Made by a program: the position numbers and the translations under genes. Below, piece after piece: positions 16,317 through 26,861 of a DNA stretch of 64,000 nt; position 1 is the stretch's first letter, and the number at the start of each line of letters is the position of its first letter. The DNA is from JAPPHY01 sp965247535 (GTDB lineage: Bacteria > Chloroflexota > Dehalococcoidia > Lucifugimonadales > UBA2985): positions 1 to 64,000 of the forward strand of contig OZ252018.1 of assembly GCA_965247535.1 (NCBI GenBank), in the 5' to 3' direction. The notes under the pieces were generated by a model, which was not told where the DNA came from, did not search any database, and saw nothing but the letters and a program-made list of their open reading frames with translations.

Positions 16317-16571
16317 ATGCACTGGACAGATCCCGTTTTCTGGCGGCGCTTCCATGAGCTGCCCGCCTCGGTTCAACAAACGGCCCGCCGGAACTTCGAT
16401 CTCTTGAAGGACAATCCCGGGCACCCTTCTTTGAGGTTCAGAGTTGTCGGACGTTACTGGTCGGCGCGCGTGGGCGCTTCACACAGAGCATTGGCAATCC
16501 AGGATGGCGGCGACTTCATCTGGTTCTGGATTGGCGACCACGACGAGTACACCAGGATCATCAGGACGTAG
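16317..16571 (+). CDS. RelE/ParE-like toxin
   Basis: An 84-aa basic protein starting immediately after the antitoxin stop (TAGATG). FHELPASVQQTARRNFDLLKDNPGHPSLRFRVVGRYWSARVG (read in part) and the end FIWFWIGDHDEYTRII follow the RelE/ParE toxin fold, including the terminal IGDHDEY motif common in these families. It would act as a ribosome-associated mRNA nuclease or gyrase poison, with the upstream protein as antidote. Which of these activities applies cannot be decided here. Confidence 0.72.
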   Translation: MHWTDPVFWRRFHELPASVQQTARRNFDLLKDNPGHPSLRFRVVGRYWSARVGASHRALAIQDGGDFIWFWIGDHDEYTRIIRT

Positions 16572-16845
16572 CATACGCAGCTCTGATGGCCTGCCCCGGC
16601 CCGCTCATCCCCGGATGGGCATGCGGGACTAGCTTAGCGTGAACCGTCCAGTCGCGTCCCCGGCCCCCATCAGAGCGCGCGGGCGCAGATGACGCGTCGT
16701 CACACTCCACGGTCGTCTTGGATTCTTCGCTCCGCTCAGAATGACGGTAGTAAGGGCGCGGCTGCGCGGTGAGACGTGCAACGGTAACGAGGGACAAGCT
16801 TCGAGAGCCTCAAAAGGGAAGCACCGCCTGCACGGTTGGGAAGCG
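16572..16845. other. Intergenic stretch downstream of the 16S unit
   Basis: No gene, tRNA or start of a 23S rRNA is seen on either strand. A 28-base segment at 16720-16747 contains TTCTTCGCTCCGCTCAGAAT, a palindrome-rich sequence of a type often dispersed in bacterial genomes; it occurs once here. No clear terminator for the 16S transcript was found. Confidence 0.5.
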
Positions 16846-16878
16846 GCGCACCTTGACGACTGAATAGTGGAAGGAAGG
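16846..16878 (-). other. 3' arm of the 16S rRNA processing stem
   Basis: This 33-base segment is the reverse complement of 18595-18627 except at two positions. In the precursor RNA it would pair with the leader arm, giving 31 pairs and two A.C mismatches, and enclose the 16S rRNA, as in RNase III processing stems. It lies about 190 bases past the mature 3' end. Confidence 0.8.
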
Positions 16879-17065
16879 CAAATGACCATTGGTTGGCGGT
16901 GAGTTCTCTCGGGGCTTGCGCCCCGAACGGTCCCCGTCGTGAGGGAGCTTCCTCCGGTCCCCCGAAGGGGTCCGGGTCATGCTTCGACCACACGGTCGGG
17001 GGCCAATCACCCACCGATCGAACTGGGATCCCGGTACGAGGGGCGTTATGCCTCTCATGTGGGCT

Positions 17066-18591
<1,526 letters not shown>

Positions 18592-18594
18592 GAA

Positions 18595-18627
18595 CCTTCC
18601 TTCCACTATTCAGTTGTTAAGGTGCGC
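18595..18627 (-). other. 5' arm of the 16S rRNA processing stem
   Basis: It lies in the short leader between the predicted transcription start (near 18647) and the 16S 5' end. It is complementary to 16846-16878 at 31 of 33 positions. Confidence 0.8.
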
Positions 18628-18653
18628 TTCGGCTTCACACCGATGGAATCTCT

Positions 18654-18681
18654 ATTATACCCTACGCCAAGGCCATGTCAA
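18654..18681 (-). promoter_or_regulatory. Consensus sigma70 promoter of the 16S rRNA gene
   Basis: On the minus strand a perfect TTGACA (18681-18676) and a perfect TATAAT (18659-18654) are spaced by 16 bases. Transcription would start near 18647, giving a leader of about 56 bases. It sits just downstream of the lipoprotein gene that ends at 18699. Confidence 0.88.
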
Positions 18682-18698
18682 TGCCTGCGCTGCTTGCT

Positions 18699-19229
18699 CT
18701 ACCTCGGATATGGCACTCGAATGAACTCCACGTCATTCCACGCGAAGTCTGCGAATTCTCCCCCATCCGGCACCTCGAAGAAGAACCAGCCCGCCACCTC
18801 GAATCCCCTGCGCAGCTGGAACTGGCCCCACAGGTGAGGCCCGTAGAGGTTGTCCTCGGCCGCCTCCGCAGCCGTCTCCACGTGTCTGCTGCTGGGCTCG
18901 AAGGGCGCGTACGCCTCGCCTTCCTTGGCGTTCAGAGTAGCTGCTCTGGCGTCGATGGACAGCGTAACCTGGGTGGAGTCCTGGTTGACGGCCCTAGCCC
19001 TGACCGCTGCTATCTTGGTTCCCTCCGCCTCCGGCGTAATCTCGTAGTTGAGGCCGTCCGACCAGGTGTAGACCACACTGTCCAGCAGCCGGGGCTGGTG
19101 AGCGCCTATCGAAAGCACTTCACCGTGGCCGCCGAATTCCCGGTCCGGAGTGCGGATGCAACCCAGGGCCGCGCCCAGTGCCAGTACAAGCGCAAGCAGA
19201 AGGTAGGGTGTGGACGAGCTCAATTTCAT
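18699..19229 (-). CDS. Predicted lipoprotein of unknown function
   Basis: A 176-aa protein with a signal peptide ending in a lipobox (ALGC at residues 21-24). The mature part is a mix of beta strands (SVVYTWSDGLNYEITPEAEG, TQVTLSIDARAATLNAKEGE), then an EVAGWFFFEVPDGGEF segment resembling the Ig-like fold of DUF4352-type lipoproteins. I do not recognise a precise family. It lies 14 bases upstream of the cysteine desulfurase stop on the same strand, so it may be the last gene of that transcript. Confidence 0.65.
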   Translation of the reverse strand: MKLSSSTPYLLLALVLALGAALGCIRTPDREFGGHGEVLSIGAHQPRLLDSVVYTWSDGLNYEITPEAEGTKIAAVRARAVNQDSTQVTLSIDARAATLNAKEGEAYAPFEPSSRHVETAAEAAEDNLYGPHLWGQFQLRRGFEVAGWFFFEVPDGGEFADFAWNDVEFIRVPYPR

Positions 19230-19243
19230 TGTGTGAGGGCTGC

Positions 19244-20422
19244 TCAGCGGGTAGCGTGGGACAGGCTGGGCATGGCCCGGAGCCGGCCCACCAGGTCCGG
19301 CAGGACCCTGAGCACGTAGTCCACGTCCTCTTCGGTATTGTCGCGGCCCAGGGTGAGACGAAGGCTCCCGTGGGCCAGGTCGGCGTGCATACCCAGTGCC
19401 AGCAGCACGTGCGAGGGCTCCAGCGACCCGGACGAGCAGGCGCTCCCGCTGGACGCAGCCACTCCTGCGAAATCCAGTCCCAGGAGCACGGGCTCGCCCT
19501 CCACGCCCTCGAACGAGAAGTTTACGTTGTTGGGCAGGCGCAGCGTGGGGTGGCCATTGAGGCGCACTCCCTGGATGCGTTCCCTGACGCCCTCGATTAG
19601 CCGGTCTCGAAGACTCGCGCAGTGGGCGCTGACTTCTTCCCTCTCGCCGTCGGCAAGGGCCAGCGCAACCGCCGTCCCGACGATGCCGGGCATGTTCTCC
19701 GTGCCCGCGCGTCGCTGCCGCTCCTGCGCTCCTCCCAGCTGCTGAGGCGTGAAGGGAGTACCACGACGCACGTACAGCACGCCCACGCCCTTGGGGCCGT
19801 GGAACTTGTGGGCCGAGAGGCTGAGCATGTCCACGCCCAGCGTCTTCACGTTGATGTCCAGGAAGCCCGCGGCCTGCACTGCATCGGTGTGAAAGACGAT
19901 GGTGCGGCCTCGCTCGCGGGCGATATCCTTGACCCTGCGGGCCATTTCGGCGACAGGCTCGATGGTGCCGATCTCGTTGTTGGCGAGCATCACGCTGACG
20001 AGCACTGTCTTGTCGGTGATGGCGTCAACCAGCTGGTCCGGGTCGACCATGCCGTCGCCGTCGACGGGCAGGTAGGTGACCTCGAACCCTGAGTCTTCCA
20101 GGTGAGTGAAGGTGTGAAGGACGGCATGGTGCTCGATGGAGGTGGTAATGACGTGGTTGCCGGTGCGCGCCAGCGCGTTGACCGCGCCCTTGATGGCGGC
20201 GTTGTCGGACTCGCTGCCGCCGCTGGTGAACACCACCTCGCTGGGCCTGCTGCCGAGGACACGCGCCACGGTCTCCCGCGCCTCGTCAAGCGCCATGCGA
20301 GACTGCTGCGCCAGCGTGTAGAGGCTGGAGGCGTTGCCGAACCTCTCGGTGAAGTACGGCAGCATAGCCTCCATGACCTCCGGGCGGACCGGCGTGGTGG
20401 CTGCATGGTCCATGTATATCAT
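19244..20422 (-). CDS. iscS: Cysteine desulfurase (IscS/NifS family)
   Basis: A 392-aa PLP enzyme that takes sulfur from cysteine for Fe-S clusters and tRNA thiolation. The ATG at 20422 (AGGAG upstream) gives the standard start MIYMDHAATTPVRPEV; the open frame continues upstream but without family sequence. Lys206 in SAHKFHGPKGVG binds PLP and Cys329 in SSGSACSSGS is the persulfide-forming residue. GTENMPGIVG and a group I type length are seen. No iscU or iscR is adjacent. A desulfurase could also feed sulfur, or in a selenium-using cell selenium, to other pathways; that link is speculation. Confidence 0.93.
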   Translation of the reverse strand: MIYMDHAATTPVRPEVMEAMLPYFTERFGNASSLYTLAQQSRMALDEARETVARVLGSRPSEVVFTSGGSESDNAAIKGAVNALARTGNHVITTSIEHHAVLHTFTHLEDSGFEVTYLPVDGDGMVDPDQLVDAITDKTVLVSVMLANNEIGTIEPVAEMARRVKDIARERGRTIVFHTDAVQAAGFLDINVKTLGVDMLSLSAHKFHGPKGVGVLYVRRGTPFTPQQLGGAQERQRRAGTENMPGIVGTAVALALADGEREEVSAHCASLRDRLIEGVRERIQGVRLNGHPTLRLPNNVNFSFEGVEGEPVLLGLDFAGVAASSGSACSSGSLEPSHVLLALGMHADLAHGSLRLTLGRDNTEEDVDYVLRVLPDLVGRLRAMPSLSHATR

Positions 20423-20778
20423 AGCGCTATGCTCCTGTGCCCCGCTCTTGGCGATGCGATTGCACTCCCTAACGGGGTCGTGCTCTCCATTGTAGCATTG
20501 CACGGGCGAGTGATAAAGGGCGGGGGGCTTTCGCACGCAAGGACCCCTCCTTCTGGTCAAAAGCTGCGCGGCGGCCCGGTCGACGGCCTGACGCGACTTT
20601 GGTGTAGTATGTCAGGTCACAATTGAGCACAGTGATGGGCCTCGGGAGAGGGAGCCGTCCCGACTTCCCAAGCGTCTGCGATGTGACGCAGAGCGACAGC
20701 CCACTCCGCTGGTCTGGGGCAATCATGATTTCTGTTAAGAATCCAGCATATTGCCATGCCAGATTAAACTTTAGGCCT
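20423..20778. other. Intergenic stretch between cysteine desulfurase and helicase genes
   Basis: No coding region is supported. It contains a candidate promoter for the desulfurase gene (20489-20516) near one end. I see nothing recognisable in the rest. Confidence 0.5.
20489..20516 (-). promoter_or_regulatory. Possible promoter of the cysteine desulfurase gene
   Basis: TTATCA (20516-20511) and TACAAT (20494-20489) on the minus strand are spaced by 16 bases, about 67 bases before the ATG. Four of six and five of six consensus positions match. Confidence 0.45.
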
Positions 20779-23010
20779 TCAAGGTGATTTCGTAAGCGAT
20801 ACGCGAAACTGCCCAGGGTCTCCTTCCAACTCCCTAACCAGCAGCTCGCAAAGCCAAGCGATACGTCTAGAGGGAAGTTGAGCTTCTAGAAACAGACCAT
20901 TTGAGAGTGTCTTGTAAATCATCTCAGACCCGTCGCCATGTTTGGGCTCAACGTGAATCAGATGTCTCTTCCGCATTCCTCCAACCCTTACCGGACACAT
21001 GGAGCGTGAGAGTTTCCCTTCTCGAACGAACCACTCAGCGACCTGAGCTATGAGTTGGATCCAATTCTTTACTTGTTCTGTGCTTCCATCCGGACATTGC
21101 AGGCCACTAGGTCTAACGTCGTTGGTCGCCCCTGCCTTACCCAGTCGAGCTAGCTCGCTAAGTTCCAACCAGTCGCCCGAGGCTGTATTGGCACTCCCTC
21201 CGGTCTTCCGATCCTCATCTCCCACCCGAACGTGGACCCTTGATATCAGGCCAGCCTCGCGTGCCTCTGCCTCCAGCAGACGCGCCAAACGCTCGCGGAC
21301 GTTGCTGAGAACGAGCTGGCTGTCCACACTCTGTGTCTCCAAACTGGCAAGCTCTGCCCTCAAGTCCTCACTTTCCTCCCTATACTTGCGCTCCCATTCA
21401 AAGTACATACTCCACCATTGCCGTTCACCAGCCGGCCGTTGTAAGTCAGCGAGTGAGTCCAGATAATTTGTGAATCTCTGCTTCATTCCAGCTTCGTCCG
21501 CAAGATTTGACTCTCGCTGCTCAATTGAACGGCGAATCTCCGCCTTTCGCGCTTCCGTCGTGCCCCCAAGACGACGTCGCTCCTCATCCAGCATATTCTT
21601 CAAGTACGGGTCCCGGTAGGGCGAAAGTTCATCATCAATTGACATTATCGCCAGCTCCTTCAGCTCGTCGGTTACGGGCAGCTCTGCCATGACGTGAGCG
21701 TCGTAGTGACACAGGTCACAGACCTCGTCGTGGTCTTCGCCACACATAGATCGACGCGTCCATCGCTTCCACGCCCGCCACGCGCCGCACCGGCCACATT
21801 CCTCTCCGAACGGATCCCCGCAGTTATCGCAATTGTGGGACCCGGCGGCTGAGAGCGCATCGCACCGCTCACAGCGAATTAGGGGCATACCGCCCAGCGG
21901 CTGCTCGCCCCGCTCCCTTAGTGACCATTCCCTATCGTTATCGGGCAACCCGTGAATCAGGCTGTTGCCTGCCAAGTCCAGGACTACACAGTCACCGGAG
22001 TCCGGCTTGGGGCGCATGCCTCTACCCACCATCTGCAGGTAGAGCGCCAGGCTCATGGTGGGACGGGTCAACAGAATACAGGCAGCGTCCGGCAGATCAA
22101 ACCCCTCAGTGGCGACTGCCACGTTGACCAGCACTCTGAGGCGGCCTGTACGGAACCTCTCGATTATTTCTGAACGCTCCGCGTCCGGTGTATCGGCCAC
22201 GAGCACTCCCGCCGGTATGCCGGCCTTGTTGAATACGTCCGCGAGATTACCGGCGTGCCTCACGGAGACGGCGTACACTACAGTTTGCCTGTCCTCACCG
22301 TGCCTCTCCCAGAAGCGCAACGCGCCGCCCGTCCAGACGTCGCGGTCTCGGTTGGCTTCCTCTATACCTGGCTCCGAGTAGTCGCCGGTAGCGTCTACCG
22401 AGCCTCCCAAGACTAAGTCACCCTCTGGAGGCGACATCACGCGGACGCCGCACAGCCAACCCCCCTTTTGCAGAGACGCCACCTGCGGTCCACAAACCAG
22501 ATCCGCGAATAGATAATCAAAGCCCTCTCTCTTTGAGAGCCTCCAGGGAGTTGCCGTCATGCCCAGGACGGGGCCGGGCCACTGCCGTATCGCCCGTGTC
22601 CAACCTTCGGCCGTGGCATGATGCGCCTCGTCGATGATCATCAGGTCGTTTGCGTCATACCGCCCCCACACGTCGGCGCGGGCAGTGCGGCGAGCCACTG
22701 TTTGCGCCATAAGAATGACTACGCCGTTGGGAATGGGAGGTGCCACAGAGCCGGGCTCCCAACTGATGTCCTTTGTCGCGGAAACGCCGTCTTCTTGCAG
22801 CATTCCCTCAGTCTGGGCCGCCAGCTCTCGCCGGTGCGTGAGCCAGACCGCCTTGCGCCCTCCGCTCAGGAACCGCGAAAGCAATTGCCCGGCGATTCGT
22901 GTCTTGCCGCCGCCGGTAGGCAACTGTAGCATAACCCTGGCGTTCGGCGAGCCGGACAGCTCGTCCACTACGCGATCCGACAACTCGCTCTGGTAGGCTC
23001 TCAGTTCCAT
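20779..23010 (-). CDS. DEAD/DEAH-box helicase with Cys-rich zinc-binding region
   Basis: A 743-aa superfamily 2 helicase. Domain 1 has the Q-like start LRAYQSEL, Walker A PTGGGKTR (about residues 31-38) and DEAH at 128-131 in IIDEAHHA. Domain 2 has VNVAVATEGFDLPDA and the arginine-finger motif QMVGRGMRP. Then come four Cys pairs (CERC, CDNC, CGRC, CDLC) spread over about 60 residues, likely two zinc ribbons, and a long charged helical region. The architecture resembles restriction-type/SSL2-like helicases. No nuclease or methylase partner is adjacent. Base composition is less GC-rich than the flanking genes, compatible with transfer. Confidence 0.82.
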   Translation of the reverse strand: MELRAYQSELSDRVVDELSGSPNARVMLQLPTGGGKTRIAGQLLSRFLSGGRKAVWLTHRRELAAQTEGMLQEDGVSATKDISWEPGSVAPPIPNGVVILMAQTVARRTARADVWGRYDANDLMIIDEAHHATAEGWTRAIRQWPGPVLGMTATPWRLSKREGFDYLFADLVCGPQVASLQKGGWLCGVRVMSPPEGDLVLGGSVDATGDYSEPGIEEANRDRDVWTGGALRFWERHGEDRQTVVYAVSVRHAGNLADVFNKAGIPAGVLVADTPDAERSEIIERFRTGRLRVLVNVAVATEGFDLPDAACILLTRPTMSLALYLQMVGRGMRPKPDSGDCVVLDLAGNSLIHGLPDNDREWSLRERGEQPLGGMPLIRCERCDALSAAGSHNCDNCGDPFGEECGRCGAWRAWKRWTRRSMCGEDHDEVCDLCHYDAHVMAELPVTDELKELAIMSIDDELSPYRDPYLKNMLDEERRRLGGTTEARKAEIRRSIEQRESNLADEAGMKQRFTNYLDSLADLQRPAGERQWWSMYFEWERKYREESEDLRAELASLETQSVDSQLVLSNVRERLARLLEAEAREAGLISRVHVRVGDEDRKTGGSANTASGDWLELSELARLGKAGATNDVRPSGLQCPDGSTEQVKNWIQLIAQVAEWFVREGKLSRSMCPVRVGGMRKRHLIHVEPKHGDGSEMIYKTLSNGLFLEAQLPSRRIAWLCELLVRELEGDPGQFRVSLTKSP

Positions 23011-23087
23011 CGATCGCTACCTTACTCTCCACTGCCCGGCATCAAAGTTGTGCGGACACATTGTACCAGACACCGCCCGCCGCCCTC

Positions 23088-24179
23088 CTACCGCCGCATC
23101 GCACTCTCCGCGGTGATCACGCCCAAGAGCTCGCCAGACTCCATCACCGCCAGCATGCCCGTCTCGCTCTCCTCCAGCGCCTCCAGCACTCGGTCGCTGC
23201 CGTCGTCCGGAGCCACTGACGTAGCGTGGTCAACCGGCGACATCACGTGCCTCACCCGGGCTACTGCACGCGCTCGCCGCGACACCTTCCCCACGGACGC
23301 CGCTGCAATCAACCCGACGGCCCGCCCGTCCTCGATCACCACCAGGCCGCGCTGGTCCCCGCGCAGCGCGCCCGAATCGATCAGCCCTTGCACACTCGCA
23401 TCCGGCGACACCTCCGGTACGGTGGTGCTCATCAGCTCCCGCGCCGTCGTCCCCTCCAGCCGCCGTCGCTGTCGATGCTGGCGGTAGCTCATGAACGCCG
23501 CCTGGAACAGGAACCAGCCCACCAGCACCAGCCACATGCCCTGAAGCGCGCTGCGACTCACAATGAAGACGAACACTCCCAGCCCCATCAGGAGCAGCGC
23601 GGTCGCGTAGCCGCCCATCGTCGCAATCCGTGTTGCAGCGGCGTAGTTGCCCGACACGGCCCAGATGACGGCGCGGAGCACCCTGCCGCCATCCAGCGGG
23701 AACCCTGGGATCAGGTTGAAGATACCCAGCGCCATGTTCATCAGAAAGAGCCAGCTCATCATCACAGCAACGTGAACGCTGAACCGCTCGACCAGGTAGC
23801 CCGCGCCCAGGAACAGCAGAGCCAGCAGCACGCTGCACACCGGCCCCGCGAGCGCGATGAGCAGCTCTATGCCCGGCCTCGGCGCCTCCCGCGAGATGTG
23901 CGCGGCCCCGCCGAACATGAACAGCGTGATGGCCCTGACCCGGATCCCGTACCGCATCGCCACCAGGCTGTGCGACAGCTCGTGAGCGATGACCGACACG
24001 AAGAGCATGGTGCTGGCGGCCAGGGCCACGCCCCATCGCTCTGTTGTAGACCACCAGGGACGAATACCGCCGAGGAACATCGCCAAGGAGTAGGTGAATA
24101 GCAGAAGTACGAGAAACCAGCTGAAATGCAGCCGCAGGGGTATGCCCATCAGCCTGCACAACTCGAATGAGCCCCTCAA
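23088..24179 (-). CDS. Site-2 protease family zinc metallopeptidase (M50) with CBS domains
   Basis: A 363-aa membrane protease. Several hydrophobic segments surround HELSH (residues 66-70) in SVIAHELSHSLVAMRYG. A second conserved segment, NLIPGFPLDGGR, supplies the third zinc ligand (Asp163). The C-terminal 115 residues form a pair of CBS-like repeats (ARELMSTTVPEVSPDASVQ and VRHVMSPVDHATSVAPDDG), which usually bind adenine nucleotides. Such enzymes cut transmembrane helices within the bilayer, often releasing regulators; the target is not known. It stands between the helicase and the polyamine genes. Confidence 0.9.
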   Translation of the reverse strand: MRGSFELCRLMGIPLRLHFSWFLVLLLFTYSLAMFLGGIRPWWSTTERWGVALAASTMLFVSVIAHELSHSLVAMRYGIRVRAITLFMFGGAAHISREAPRPGIELLIALAGPVCSVLLALLFLGAGYLVERFSVHVAVMMSWLFLMNMALGIFNLIPGFPLDGGRVLRAVIWAVSGNYAAATRIATMGGYATALLLMGLGVFVFIVSRSALQGMWLVLVGWFLFQAAFMSYRQHRQRRRLEGTTARELMSTTVPEVSPDASVQGLIDSGALRGDQRGLVVIEDGRAVGLIAAASVGKVSRRARAVARVRHVMSPVDHATSVAPDDGSDRVLEALEESETGMLAVMESGELLGVITAESAMRR

Positions 24180-24209
24180 CGACCTTCCACCTCCGGGGCC
24201 GAGGCCCCC

Positions 24210-25130
24210 TCACACAGCGGCGTCACGCTCAGTTGCGTAGCCCATCACCTTGTACGCCAGCTTGGCGGCCACGTAGGCACACGACGGCGGCCCGGCCCAC
24301 GGGCACAGCTCCACCACGTCGAAGCCGACCACCGTCCGCTCCCGGCAGACCGCCCTGAGCAGGCCCAGCACGGCCTCCCAGCCGGGGCCGCCCGGCTCAG
24401 GCGTGCCAACCGCCGCCATCAGAGCAGGGTCGAACACGTCCAGATCGATGCTCACGTAGACGTGCTCGGTGAGTCCTTCCAGCACCGCCGCCACGTCCCA
24501 CGAAGCCGCACGACCACCCTCGCCGTGCTGCATTACGCGCAGGCCCTCGCGGCCATCACCGCGAATGAAGTCAGCCTCCTCCAGGCTGATACTGCGCACA
24601 CCGACCTCCACCACCGGGCACATCTCCCAGATGCGACGGGCCGCGCAGGCGTGGCTGTACGCGCTGCCCATGTACTCGTCACGCAGGTCGCCGTGGGCGT
24701 CGAGGTAGAGTACTGAAAGGTCGGCGTGGATCTCTCGAAGCGCCCTGACCGCGCCCACCGATATCGAGTGCTCGCCGCCCAGGGCGGCCAGCAGTCTGCC
24801 CTTGCCGACCAGCGGGCGCACCGCCGAAGCAATGCGTTCCGTCATGGCCTCCGGGCCGCCGACGTGCGGCTCGACCTCAGGCAAGGTGTGAATGCCGACG
24901 CGGTAGACCTCCCGCTCCGTTTCCATATCGTAGTCCTCAAGGTAGCGGGACGCGTCGATAATGGCGCGAGGGCCGTCGCGCGCACCTCCGCGGAAGGAGG
25001 TCGTGGAGTCGTAGGGCACGGGCAGCACGACAACGCGGCTGCTCACCAGCGGCGACTCGTCCGGGCCCACGCCCGCGAAGCCCCACGGCATTGCGGGATA
25101 GTGTGGCGCGGGGCCGCCGGTAAGCGTCAT
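24210..25130 (-). CDS. speB: Agmatinase-type ureohydrolase
   Basis: A 306-aa binuclear manganese hydrolase of the arginase/agmatinase family. Metal ligands are visible in GGEHSISVG, YLDAHGDLRDEYMG and SIDLDVFDPALMAAVGTPEPGG (read in part). Length and the close link to an S-adenosylmethionine decarboxylase argue for agmatine as substrate, producing putrescine and urea. The ATG overlaps the stop of speD by four bases, so the two are translated together. Guanidinobutyrase or other ureohydrolase activity is possible. Confidence 0.88.
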   Translation of the reverse strand: MTLTGGPAPHYPAMPWGFAGVGPDESPLVSSRVVVLPVPYDSTTSFRGGARDGPRAIIDASRYLEDYDMETEREVYRVGIHTLPEVEPHVGGPEAMTERIASAVRPLVGKGRLLAALGGEHSISVGAVRALREIHADLSVLYLDAHGDLRDEYMGSAYSHACAARRIWEMCPVVEVGVRSISLEEADFIRGDGREGLRVMQHGEGGRAASWDVAAVLEGLTEHVYVSIDLDVFDPALMAAVGTPEPGGPGWEAVLGLLRAVCRERTVVGFDVVELCPWAGPPSCAYVAAKLAYKVMGYATERDAAV

Positions 25131-25543
25131 CTCGCTCCGGTGAGCACACCCCTTGCGCGGCCTCGCGTGACGGGAGCGCCGCTGCTTGGGCGCGAGTAGT
25201 CCAGGCCCCGTCCGATGACCCAGTGCTTCACCTGCTCCAGCGAGAACGTCTCCATGATGCGGTCCAGGGCCTGCTTGTGGTCGAAGTCCTTGCAGCTGAA
25301 CACGTCAATGTTGACGTAGGCGCGCTCCGGGAAGGTGTGAATGCTGATGTGGCTTTCGGCGATGAGGACGAACCCGGACACGCCCCAGTCCTCGGCCACG
25401 GGGCCGTTGTAGGTGGTGACCAGAGGCGAGCTGATCTTGTTCATCTCGATGCGCGTAGGGAAGTCGTCCAGGAACCGGTAGACGGCCGCCTCGTCCTTCA
25501 GCATCTCAAGATTGCCGCCAAATCCGTCTATGAGCAGGTGCAT
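25127..25543 (-). CDS. speD: S-adenosylmethionine decarboxylase proenzyme
   Basis: A 138-aa prokaryotic class 1b SAM decarboxylase, which makes decarboxylated SAM as aminopropyl donor for spermidine. The ATG at 25543 has GGAGGT upstream and gives the usual MHLLIDGFGG; the open frame upstream is not family sequence. The autocatalytic cleavage site is Glu63-Ser64 in AESHISIHTFPE, with Ser64 becoming the pyruvoyl group. NIDVFSCKDF includes the conserved Cys84. It overlaps speB, so the pair supplies putrescine and the aminopropyl group. No spermidine synthase is in the window. Confidence 0.93.
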   Translation of the reverse strand: MHLLIDGFGGNLEMLKDEAAVYRFLDDFPTRIEMNKISSPLVTTYNGPVAEDWGVSGFVLIAESHISIHTFPERAYVNIDVFSCKDFDHKQALDRIMETFSLEQVKHWVIGRGLDYSRPSSGAPVTRGRARGVLTGAR

Positions 25544-25970
25544 CTGCGAAACCTCCGACAAGTCCACTATAGGCGACTCTGCGTCCCCGGTCAAAGGTCG
25601 CAGAGCAAAACCGAGACAGCATAGCACCGATGGCGCACAGACACAACCGCGGTTGTCCGGAGAGAGGGTGGCCTCTGCATTCGCAGGGATGGTCACGAGG
25701 CGACGCGGTGGCTGCGCCGTCTAAGGTGAGCTTGTCCATCCCAATTGCCCAATAGACACCAAAAGCTCAGGTACTCGTGGGCAGTCGAGCTAGAGCCGGC
25801 TAGAGGACAAGGGCGAAGTCCCAAATCGCTGCGCCGCTCAAATCCGCCTAAGCAGGCTTGAATGTTCCTTTTGGCTGGTGCAGAGAATGGGGCAAGACTA
25901 GTTCGGTGCAAGGCAAGTTGGTAGACAACGAGCGTCTTACACGTTGCTTTGGGCACCATTCGACAGGGGA
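25544..25970. other. Intergenic stretch upstream of speD
   Basis: A 93-codon frame runs through part of it on the minus strand but has no recognisable motif or ribosome site. I see no RNA gene or repeat. The composition is less GC-rich than the polyamine genes. Confidence 0.4.
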
Positions 25971-26861
25971 TCACTCGGCCGACAGGACATTCCCCAGAGT
26001 TCCGAATTCACCTGATGCCCGAACAGCGGCCATGTCAGTGGAGTCAGCCCTGTACACATAGCTCCTGTCCGGCTCCAGCTGCTCCATGTAAAGTATCTGC
26101 TCGTGACCAGGGTATCTGATGACTAGAGCATACCAGCCGGGGCCCGGCAGGACTACCTCAGCGTTTCCGTTGAAGTCACTCCTGAAGGTGCCAATGCTCA
26201 CAGCTCTAATTTCGGCTTCAGGGACTGGATTACCGAGAAGGTCCAGTATCCTGATCCTGCAGGGGCGGCCGGCGAGTTCGGCATCGGGGACTCCTGCCAC
26301 CACCTCCCGCTCGTACTCTCCAGGCCTCTTGGGAACCATCCACTCGCCACCATACTTCAGACGCAGGTACTCCTCAGGTGGATTCGGTACCAAGAACTTC
26401 TCACCCAAGAAGTCGACCTCCTTGGGGTTGATGAACATTTCAGCAGGCATGCGAATCCCCGGGAAGCAGTAGATGTGGTTCTCCACAGGGTCCGCACAGC
26501 TCCAGTCTATTCTGACGAAGTCCCTTATCATCGACATCGATCTGTAGTTCCTTACTCTCTGCTCACCCACAAAGTACCCGCTATCCGCGAAGGCCTTCGC
26601 CCCTGCTCTTCTGGTCTCCTCCGTTAAGCCATTGACTCCCAACACCGAGATCAGATCGATATCGTCATCCCAGGAGATCAAGGCCTTGTCCCGGACCGCC
26701 CCGAGGCACGTGCCGGAGTTGAGAAGGAAGGTCACACCCAGGGCGTCGAAGATCCGCTTTGCCTCCCTCAGATTACGCTCTGCTACCTTTACGTCGACCG
26801 GGGGGTTGTACCTGAGGGAGTATTCTAGTGTCGCCTGGTCTCTTCCATTGCCTGATGTCAT
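25971..26861 (-). CDS. LicD/fukutin-like nucleotidyltransferase-fold protein
   Basis: A 296-aa protein. I prefer the ATG at 26861, behind GAGGTGG, to longer starts. FLLNSGTCLGAVRDKALI followed by SWDDDIDL is the signature of the LicD/FKRP family, whose members transfer phosphocholine or related phospho-sugar groups to surface glycans. The metal-binding Asp residues are the DDDID run. A later block (FINPKEVDFLGEKFLVPNPP, EYLRLKYGGEW) also fits the family. The last 90 residues look like a small beta-sandwich of carboxypeptidase-regulatory type (RIRILDLLGNPVPEAEI). It stands alone among less GC-rich DNA, so transfer is possible. Confidence 0.75.
   Translation of the reverse strand: MTSGNGRDQATLEYSLRYNPPVDVKVAERNLREAKRIFDALGVTFLLNSGTCLGAVRDKALISWDDDIDLISVLGVNGLTEETRRAGAKAFADSGYFVGEQRVRNYRSMSMIRDFVRIDWSCADPVENHIYCFPGIRMPAEMFINPKEVDFLGEKFLVPNPPEEYLRLKYGGEWMVPKRPGEYEREVVAGVPDAELAGRPCRIRILDLLGNPVPEAEIRAVSIGTFRSDFNGNAEVVLPGPGWYALVIRYPGHEQILYMEQLEPDRSYVYRADSTDMAAVRASGEFGTLGNVLSAE

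Noticed and set aside
25693..25974. A 93-codon frame upstream of speD
   Set aside because: No motif, no ribosome site and no partner; composition gives no support.
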